A stretch of DNA of 64,000 nt from NCBI GenBank assembly GCA_028564705.1, contig JAPXFQ010002690.1, positions 1,704,501 to 1,768,500 of the forward strand. Reading direction: 5' to 3'. The DNA is from Apricaphanius iberus (taxonomy: Eukaryota; Chordata; Actinopteri; Cyprinodontiformes; Aphaniidae). Shown here one piece after another: positions 55,688 to 64,000 of this stretch. The translations under genes and the position numbers were made by a program. A model generated the notes under the pieces. That model did not search any database and was not told where the DNA came from. It worked only from the letters and a program-made list of their open reading frames with translations. The stretch's first letter is position 1; each line of letters opens with the position of its first letter.

Positions 55688-57390
55688 CTTCCTCCGACAG
55701 TCCAAAAAAGTAACTGAATTGTCTCTTTAATTTTACCTTAGGTGTAAGTATTTACACGATTACTTGTTCAGTGTGTCTTCATGTTACCCTGTGTGGATGG
55801 TGACCTGTCCTTGGTGTCCTATCATGTTCAAAGACAGCTGGAGATATGCCCCATCGCCCCAGCGAATTTGAAACATAAGAAAATGAAATGCAATGGATGC
55901 TTTGGGATTAGGCAATACATTTTAGAGTAGCCTACTATGGGAAAAAACCTGGAGACAGTGTGTTCTCAGTTAAACCTCCCAGGATTTTGCAAAAAAAAAC
56001 ACATGATGCATTAATTTTGTGCCTCATCTCAGCTGCAGAAGCAGGCTTTGTGCCTCTCTATCACACGAAGAACAGATAGGGTTTTTTTCAGGTATTCCCT
56101 GCACACACAGCTAAATATGAAGTTATGTTTCATCTTTTAATTGCCAAAATATATGCCCTGTGAAACCTATGCGGGAAAAACACCAAATGCATTCATGTGA
56201 AACAGTTCACATTTTCTCCTAGTGGTCTTCTTGGGATTTTTTTTTTCCCATGTGGTGATCTGAGACATTAGAGAGAAAAGGTGGATTCAGTTTTGTGGTT
56301 TTTTGTGTGTTTTTTCTGCATGTGATAATAAAGAGAAACAAACCGTTTTTCTGGTGAGTCAATGGACCCTGATACTGTAAGTAGTAAGATAAAATAAGCC
56401 ATATAAAATATATTTTAAAAGATTCAAACCTATTAGTAACACTTTCCTGATTTTTGTTGTTGTTTTTTGATATAGCAACAGATATATATAACAGTATTTT
56501 GTATGGTTCCATCGCAAAAGCATTATTATCAGACCCCCGCCTGTTTTCTTTTTCTAAATCTCTTGCAGGTGAATAATATATTTATATGTTGTCAATTTGC
56601 TTGAAAGTTTAAATGGATCAGGACATGTTTGATGTATTTGAATCTGCTTTTATGTAAATGGCTCAGATGCAGCTGTTTCCCAGAACCCCTTGCTGTTTGG
56701 AGACTACTTGAGTCACAGGAGAGAATTGTGCACGCAGAATTTAAGGTGTGTGTGGTGGAGAAATTTAGTGTGAAACAAACAGCATTGAGAGAGATCAGTA
56801 GAACTATGTAGATACTACTGGAAATATGAAGGACAAATGTTATATCACATTTGGACTTTTGTTGATGCATCTGAACCACTCTTTTTATTCAGATTGTTGA
56901 TAAAACATCAGACTGCAATGACTTAGAAACAAACATGGATTGGTCTCACAAGTCCGAGTTTATCGATAATCAACACATTATCATCTTCGATATGAAAAAT
57001 GTGTCATACTTGTGAAAAAATTACTCAACCTTTGTCTGACCTCCACAAGGCAGCGGCCTTGTCGCAGAAAGTGGATATGCCACGCACTATGTTGGCCACT
57101 GCCAATGTCCGTTTAAGCTTGAAGGCGTCGAGTTTGGTGCTTCATTCTTGGATGTACCATTCCATCCATATCACTGTTAACTTATTGGTTGCCTACCACC
57201 TTTCATTTTATGCCAGGTTTAAGCCTTGGTAGTTTCTGTGTTGTTCTTGAACATTTAACCAACTTTCCTGTAATCTGCCCTGAGAACTTGTATCAGATGG
57301 ATACAATCGGATGTTCCAACTGGACAGGGCTTTGTCTCTCCAGCTCAACATCAAAAGTTGCTCCTTTTGGAAGCTTGTTATCTTTAGCCT
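55688..57390. other. Intergenic, nothing recognised
   Basis: AT-rich sequence without a supported gene or clear repeat ends. Confidence 0.55.
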
Positions 57391-57394
57391 CAAA

Positions 57395-58640
57395 AGAACA
57401 TGATTAGCTAATCACTTACCTCAAGAATAACAACCTGTGCAGTGACTGCCAATATGGTTTTCGACCCCACCAGTCAACCTTGTCAGCTCTGCTGCTTTTA
57501 ACGGAGCAGATACGTGCGTCTTTAAACAGAGGTCATATTACTGGAGTTATATTAATAGATTTTCAAAAAGGCTTTGTTATAGTTAATCACCAAATTTTGT
57601 TAAATAAACTTCTTTCATTTAGTTTTTCCTCCTCAGCAATAAATATGTTTTGGTCATATTTAAGCGACAGAACTCAGACTGTAAAAATCGGCTCAGCAAC
57701 ATCACAGCCACTTATATGTTCTCTGGGTGTTCCACAGGGCAGCATCTTAGGCCCCTTACTTTTTGTTTTGTACATTATTGATCTTCCTTATGTGCTTAAT
57801 TTTTTCCAGTTCTCTCTTATATGTTGATGACGCTGTTATTTTCCTGTCTGGTCCAAGCACTGCTATAATTAACAACAAACTTCACACAGATCTTCAGCAA
57901 TTATACGACTGGCTGCAACATAATCACTTAACATTAAGAAAACAGAATGCATGCATTTTTATTCATCTAAGAGGCAGTTTTTCATATCCAGTCCCATTAC
58001 CCTTTCCACCCACAAACTTCCTGTTGTCTCTAAATACAAGTATTTGGGGGTCTCTTTCTACTCACACCTCACTTATTGTGAACATGTTCAAACTCTAACC
58101 AGAAAGTTAAGCCAAAAGTTTTATGTTTAGAGTAAAATCAGACCATATCTGTCTCTTACTGTCTCTAAACATATCTGTATGCAAGCATTATTTCTACTAT
58201 GTCGTATTGTCTCCCTGTTTGGTCTCTTACAACAAATTAATTTGTTCAACTCATAGAAAAAGAATAGAGCCAAGATCCACAACAGGCTGCCAGATTGGAC
58301 TCATCTCTGCTCTGCACCACTAGAATCAAATGGTTTGAGATTCCCAAACTACACAATAAGTCATGGAATTAAACTGTATTATCAAATAATAAATGGACAC
58401 ACCTCAGCAGGCCTCACCGCGTTGGTCCCAAAACGTAGCTCAAGGTCAGAGTGTGCCACTAGATCTGCCACAAATAGACTTTTGCCTTTACCAGCCTTTA
58501 GGAACTCCTATGGACAGAGGTTTTTCTTTTATGTGCTCACTAAAGTATGGAACGAGACCCCAACGGACATTAGGACTGTATCATCAGCAAGACTATTTAA
58601 AAGAAAATCTGTTCTTCATTTAATGAAGAACAGATTCATT
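57395..58640 (+). pseudogene. LINE reverse transcriptase (CR1/L2/Rex1-like), frameshifted
   Basis: In order: LKNNNLCSDCQYGFRPHQST, LIDFQKGFVIVNHQILL (finger/palm), GVPQGSILGPLLFVLY, then after a frameshift near 57820 the YVDDAVIF catalytic box, DWLQHNHLTL, and a C-terminus with LYYQIINGHTSAGL and KVWNETPTDIR. The first Asp motif reads DFQKG rather than the usual D-F-S-K-A-F. 5'-truncated; missing start and frameshifts make it inactive. Confidence 0.88.
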
Positions 58641-59491
58641 AATTAACTCAAGTTACAAATGCATTTTAAATTGTTGTTCTGGCCAACTAATGCAACAGAC
58701 CAAATCAAGTTGGATAGGTTAGAACAAGATCCACCATCCACTTCCTGTCGCTCAAAACTAAAACATCAGAGAATCGGCTGAGGAAAAGATCGACTGTACA
58801 TGTCGCCATATTGAAAAAGGTTTGTTATACAGGTCAAAATGTGTGGAAATGAAGCAGACTTTGTGGAGGGTCCTAAACTACCAAATCATTTTGTTAAATT
58901 TTTATGTGCCACTTTGAACGGGATATTTCAGATAATTAAAAACCAAGTTCATCAGGAAGAAGGTCATCCTATCAGTTTTACTTTCAATTTCAGTCATCCC
59001 GTATCCCAAAGTGAGTAAATCTTCAAGAGCAAAGACACAGCATTTGCACAGGGTTGCAAGAAATCAGAAGTAATGCTGATTTTGTCCAAATTCAGGGGCG
59101 CCTTTAAACAGGCATTATTCAGACTGTTTTCCTAACCATCTGTTGTAAGACATCGGAGTCTCATCTTTGTCATCCATTTTTGTGATGAGCACTTTCAGCG
59201 CCTTCTTTTTATTAGCTTTAACAAACATTACAATGAAAAATATAAGGCATGCAAAGATTAAATAGTGTTAAAAATACAGTAATTTTGGTGTGACACTTGT
59301 GTAAAATGTAAATTTATAAGTTACGGTGGTTAGAAGTCGTGTTAGATATTTTGCCAAAAGTAACTTATAGTAGTGTAACTCAGTTACATTTTTAAGACAG
59401 TAATATATAATGCAAACATATTACATTTTTTGACATTGTAACTAATAATGTGAAATATATTACAATTTCTTTGTAACTTGCCCAACACTGA
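58641..59491. mobile_element. hAT-type element copy 2, left end missing
   Basis: Matches 52243-52799 through GTTCTGGCCAACTAATG, GACCAAATCAAGTTGGATA and GTAACTTGCCCAACACTG. It contains about 310 bp (58803-59110) absent from copy 1. Its left end is replaced by the LINE at 58640. Confidence 0.8.
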
Positions 59492-59694
59492 TCCTAACAC
59501 ACGCTTGAAGGTTATATAGGGTGGTTTTTCCAGAATGTTTCCATTCAAAACAAAAAGTATTAACACCCCTAAATCCTTCTCCATTTGCCTCGTCACAACA
59601 TGAGCAGCTTCGGTTCCGACAACGGAGATACTGCTAATAATGGCTGTCAATTACATTCCCCCCCTGCAGGGTTAAAATGAGAAAATTCGCCGCG

Positions 59695-59942
59695 GAGCTC
59701 AAGCTCCAATGAACTGACCGACGCACGCGGAATGGGGAGAAGCTCGTGTGCGCGCGCACTAGGAGCGTCTGCTCCGTGCACGGCGGAGGGAGGGAAAATA
59801 GAGAGGGACACATCTGCGTGGGGGACACCGGGGGAATCTGGATATTCCGAAAGGAGACAAGAAGGACGGAGCCGCAGCCTGGAACACCTTTTCCTTGGGA
59901 TTTGATTTCATTTTGTTCGGTCTCTTTGCAAAACAGACAAAT
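59695..59942 (+). other. Candidate non-coding first exon and promoter of the GnRH receptor
   Basis: A CpG-rich island in an AT-rich neighbourhood, ending at a strong donor (acaaat followed by gtgagt at 59943). A matching acceptor could be the AG at 61980, four bases before the ATG, or the one at 61935. No conserved protein is encoded here. Linking it to the receptor is inference from position. Confidence 0.4.
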
Positions 59943-60738
59943 GTGAGTACACTGGCATTGATATTTTCCATTATTTTATATGCACCTTTACGTTTAATTA
60001 GTCTTTTAATAGTTTAAATTTTGTTGTCAGATCGAAAAGTAAGATAAAAATCGAATCATTCGACCGCAAAGCAAATTATGGTGGCGTGTGCAGAACACAG
60101 TATTTGTTTAGGTGCTGAAATTAACATGGAAAATAAGGTCCATGTTTGATCTGCCCATTTAGTTTACCTGATTCTTTCAGTCCACAACTTTACCATTAAA
60201 GCCTTATAGTCTTTTTGTGTTTTCATTAACACAATAATTGTTTTTTTCCTCCTCTCTCCCCAGCGTCAGTTTGTTTTCAGCTGGATATGATAAACTGTAT
60301 TCCAACTTTCTTTAAAAAACATTTTAATAGCTCTTTAATTTAGTGTGGAGTAGGCTAAGTGTTCTGAAGTGGACACCAATTATAGCACCGTCACTCTTCC
60401 ATGGTGAACTGCAATACTGTAAATATAGACTATTACAATCAATAGAAAATTTGTTTGTACACAAATGGTAGATACATTTTTAAATGTCTGTCTGAGTGAC
60501 TCCCTTGGAGTGAATCATATACCAGTATCAAAGACTGCCGCTGTTTGTCTACTGGCTGTTTTGGGTCTTATCTGTGCTTGTATGTTTATTTTTTCGGTGT
60601 AGAGCTAGCATTTTCAGTTCCTTTTGCATTTACTTTTCTTCTGATATTCCCGTTGCATTTAATTTTGATTAGTGTTCAGCCTCCTCTGTTCTCAGTATGT
60701 TGTTTCCAGCTGTCCCTCGTCTCCTCATTACCTCACCA

Positions 60739-60822
<84 letters not shown>

Positions 60823-61980
60823 CTCCTTTTTTCTGCTTCCCCTGTGTTTTCAACATTAAAAACTCACTTTAGGAAGATGTCTGTGCCTGGGTCCTTAAAA
60901 CTCCACAAATCATGACAGCCACTACCTTTAATTATTCCATATAGGGGAAATTACTATTTATTCATTTTTGAGGTTTTGCTGTTATTTTATCCCTGATTCT
61001 TCAAAAAACTCAAAACAAAGTTCAACAAAAGAAAGTTTGTAACAGGTATTACTATTGTGGTTCTTTGAAATCTTGGCACACATACATAAATAAATACATA
61101 AATAAATAAAATGTTTACTCTTACTTTGAATATAAAAAAAATTACAATACACATTTGGTTAATACATATATATATATATAATCTAAAATATCAAATCGGC
61201 TGATATAGTGTTTTGGCACAGGCATTATTTTTAGCCCCGACAAAATTTCCATTCAGATATAACATAAAACTTTTGTACAGCATAATGTTGCAAACCTACC
61301 ATTTTTGTGCTGTTGAATGTACAGTGAGATGACTGGAGAGCCTGGTGAACGCAGCATATATATAAACAGGGATCATATTTACATTGCAACTTACTAAATA
61401 GTCTTCAGAGATAATCTTTTACTTTGTTATATTCATAATATTAAAATACCAAGTATATAACACTTTCCGGCTTGGGGCAGGGAGTGGTAGGGATGTGAGT
61501 TGAGGAGCCCGCAAACCTGTCGATGTGGCCATGGCTGACTTCTAATTTAAATTTAAAGGTCATCCAAAAATGGGAGTAGATTTTTTGTTGAGCGGTGAGA
61601 TTCTGCTAAAACAGTTTCCTTCTAAAAAAGCTTTAAAGCCTTCTTATCTTCATTGGTTTTTAGAGTCTGCTGGTGGAAGTGCTTAAATATTCAATACTCC
61701 AGATCCCCTCCCATGCAGCTAATGTGATTTGTTAAAGCCAAGTGTCTTTCCACCTCATTGAGCATCAGATGTGTGTCCTCCTCAGCAGACTGCTCCATTC
61801 TTGGCAGCCTCTGTGCTACACACACAAGCTAATTTCTGGTCTTGAAATGCAAATCCAAACAGATAAATCTTTGGCTTGAACTGTAAGAATATGATTTATG
61901 TGTTCGTTTGCTCTTTTTCCGTTTGGCAACAAAAGCCTCTGCGTTGCTCAACGAAATGCTGACTCCATGCCGAGGGTCAG
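59943..61980 (+). other. Presumed 5' UTR intron of the GnRH receptor
   Basis: Contains the TG/TA microsatellite; otherwise AT-rich with no recognised feature. Its status as an intron depends on the candidate exon at 59695-59942. Confidence 0.4.
60739..60819. repeat. (TG)n(TA)n microsatellite
   Basis: About 8 TG units followed by about 32 TA units. Overlapping ORFs encoding Tyr-Ile runs are artefacts of it. Confidence 0.95.
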
Positions 61981-62006
61981 AAAATGAATGCCTCTTCCTG
62001 CTGTGA
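61956..62006 (+). promoter_or_regulatory. Short upstream ORFs overlapping the receptor start
   Basis: Two out-of-frame ATGs precede the start codon. One at 61956 opens a 16-codon ORF ending at 62004-62006. One at 61967 opens a 6-codon ORF whose TGA (61985-61987) overlaps the receptor ATG. They matter only if the transcript includes this stretch, that is if the 61935 acceptor is used. Confidence 0.35.
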
Positions 62007-62532
62007 TCCTCCAGCCATCATGTATCAGCAAAGTTCAGGATCTGACCTCAATGCCAGTTGTGACCTGCCGGCTACTCGATGCAACTGGACATTCATGGAC
62101 AGGACCCCGCAGCTGCCTACTTTTTCCACAGCAGCGAAAGTCAGAGTGATCATCACCTTCATCCTGTGTGGAATATCCACACTCTGCAATCTGGCTGTGC
62201 TTTGGGCAGCCAGCGGCCAAAGACGCAAATCTCACGTCCGTGTGCTGATAGTGAACTTGACTGCAGCTGATCTCTTGGTCACCTTCATTGTGATGCCTGT
62301 GGATGCTGCCTGGAACATCACCGTTCAGTGGCTGGCCGGAGATCTGGCCTGCAGATTCCTGATGTTCCTCAAACTGCAGGCCATGTACTCCTGTGCTTTT
62401 GTTACGGTGGTGATAAGTCTGGACAGACAGTCGGCGATCCTCAACCCTCTGTTGATAAGCATGGCTCCGAAGAGGAATAGGATCATGCTGATGGTGGCGT
62501 GGATGATGAGCGCTTTGCTCTCAGTCCCTCAG
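61984..62532 (+). CDS. gnrhr: Gonadotropin-releasing hormone receptor, first coding exon (TM1-TM4)
   Basis: A class A GPCR of the pituitary/brain that couples GnRH to Gq signalling. The exon encodes 183 residues and ends Ser-Val-Pro-Gln at donor gtgagg, matching the end of exon 1 in the human gene. Visible: N-glycosylation sites at Asn2, Asn23, Asn34 and Asn111; TM1 around 53-76 with Asn69; TM2 around 86-109 with NLTAADLLVTF; the signature IVMPVDAAWNITVQW; Cys123 for the conserved disulphide; TM3 ending SLDRQSAI at the DRY position; TM4 around 166-183. Asp96 occupies position 2.50, where mammalian GnRHR has Asn. Lys130 and Asp107 correspond to ligand-contact residues of the human receptor. 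The remaining exons (TM5-TM7) are beyond 64000. The teleost paralogue cannot be assigned from this exon. Confidence 0.93.
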
Positions 62533-62672
62533 GTGAGGATGCATTTTATCAGCTGATGATATTGAAAAGCGTATTACAAAGAGACTCAGGATTACAGGAC
62601 AGGGAGTGAACAGAAATCTTGCATAAGGCTCCTACAGGCACAGAACTAACCTTCTGTCCATGTTCCATAAAG

Positions 62673-63756
62673 TAGGGCTGGACGATAATTTGATAGTAAT
62701 ATATATCTATCGATAGACGTGTGGTGTGATAAAAAAAAAAAGGGCTTGATAAAAAAGTTAGATAAAACAAAAGCTTCCCCAATTTTTTTCATTATATCCT
62801 ATCAAGTAGTTTAATTCAACAATCATTACTTACTCCAAACGAATCATTAACGCAGCTCTGTAAGCCACCCCTCTCTCCTTTCAAAGTACAGAGCTGAAAC
62901 AGAATTTCTTTGATTGTTTCTAAGTGAACTATCACCGTAACTACGCCACAGTCAGATGTCACAGTAACAGAAGAAGTTGTTCCAGATAAATGTTAGTGGC
63001 TCAGGTAAAGGTTTTGTTCCGTTTTGAACCGATCCTCGACGCACAAAAAAACTAAAAAATAGCAATAATAAACTAAATATACGATCAGCTGTCTTAAGCA
63101 GGACTCCGCTCTCCCGGCTCGCTGCGAATCTGTTACAGAGAGACACAGGAAACGTACCCAGGTGCTAACAACACCTGTGGCTTTTAAATGTCCCCTCGGC
63201 TTTGTCCCCGGTCCTCAGAAGCGAAAAACGCTTTAAAAAAACACTACAGGGTTGGCCTACAGTGTTCTGGGCTCCATCAACACTCTAGTGAGTATCTGGT
63301 TAGCCAACAGCTGAACCAGAAATGAATTAGAATAAGCTTTATTGACAAACAAAACCAAAGCTTTCAGACATTAATATTATAAAGTGTCATTAAATGTTTA
63401 AATGATTAAAAAGCATCAAGATAAGCCTTTAATTTAAATTACTAACATAATAAAAAATATATAAGCTATAATATAATGGTTAATAATATTACTTTTCTTT
63501 GTATTCACTGATGTTACTCAGGTCTCTTGATTTGTTTCTGTGCCTTACAAACTTAGTTATGATAAAAATAAGTGTTTGAAAAATTTAATAATTTAACTCT
63601 TAGTTAAAATTAGTTAATTGAAGAATAACTAAATGACTGGGGAGGCACCTAAAATATATTTTTTAACATTTTGTGATATTTCTCTGTAGGTATCAATATC
63701 GATCAATATGACTATTCCTTTATCGATAAGTTCTTTTTCTATATCGTCCAGTCCTA
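62673..63756. mobile_element. hAT-type element in the GnRH receptor intron, 1.08 kb
   Basis: Ends TAGGGCTGGACGATAAT and, reversed, TAGGACTGGACGATATA. Perfect 8-bp duplications ccataaag at 62665-62672 and 63757-63764. No transposase ORF. Confidence 0.88.
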
Positions 63757-63845
63757 CCATAAAGGGACCCAGCCCTAGAGGTATTTGAAACCAAACTAAG
63801 GAAATATGGAAATATCTTTATATGTTCACTTAGGCCTACCTACAT

Positions 63846-64000
63846 AAACACTGCCTTGCAAAAGTATACACACCCCTTGAACATTTTCACATTTTGCCAT
63901 GTTACACACAAACATTTATTTTTATTTTTTATTACTATTTTATAACATCATCCAAAAAACAGAATTGCATGATTGTGAAGAAGAAGAATACATGTTTCTA
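63846..64000 (+). repeat. Start of a dispersed repeat cut by the window end
   Basis: Begins GCCTTGCAAAAGTATACACA with CCCCTTGAACATTTTCACAT, a widely repeated teleost sequence. The family and its other end are not visible. Confidence 0.5.

Noticed and set aside
60545..60915. ORFs with long Tyr-Ile runs
   Set aside because: They are read-through of a TA microsatellite; no other protein features.

Overview
The window looks like nuclear DNA of a ray-finned fish, probably a percomorph teleost. Its protein-coding parts are split by GT-AG introns. The rest is dense in teleost-type hAT elements, MITEs, tRNA-derived SINEs and LINE 3' ends. No bacterial, viral or CRISPR-type system is visible.

Three genes can be supported, all on the + strand. 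(1) Positions 267-30104 hold the last 25 coding exons (1,218 codons plus stop) of eprs1, the bifunctional glutamyl-prolyl-tRNA synthetase. The window opens in the intron just after the exon expected to carry the KMSKS-like loop of the glutamyl half. What follows is the rest of that half, five WHEP repeats (three in human), a Lys/Gly-rich linker, and the complete prolyl half ending at a TAG. A poly(A) signal follows at 30728. (2) Positions 31721-37592 hold a complete six-exon glo1 (glyoxalase I, 180 aa, all four metal ligands present) with an AATAAA at 37878. (3) Positions 61984-62532 hold the first coding exon (183 codons, through TM4) of a GnRH receptor. A CpG-rich candidate 5' UTR exon lies near 59.7-59.94 kb, and the remaining coding exons lie beyond the window.

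The 22 kb between glo1 and the receptor (37.9-59.7 kb) holds no gene I can support. It contains repeats: LINE fragments near 40.4, 53.5 and 57.4-58.6 kb, MITEs, two copies of one hAT family, and a 28S-rRNA-like relic near 48.3 kb. The eprs1 introns are also repeat-rich. One intron (17382-19684) is almost wholly a fold-back element plus a second TIR element that carries a nested SINE.

The best second looks are these. A hAT insertion has an 8-bp target duplication that copies an eprs1 splice donor. The WHEP exons are symmetric, so skipping one would change the repeat number in frame. The last cysteine of the prolyl zinc site is replaced by serine. One nested hAT has a near-empty paralogous site elsewhere in the window. 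A fold-back of about 300-bp arms lies in an eprs1 intron.
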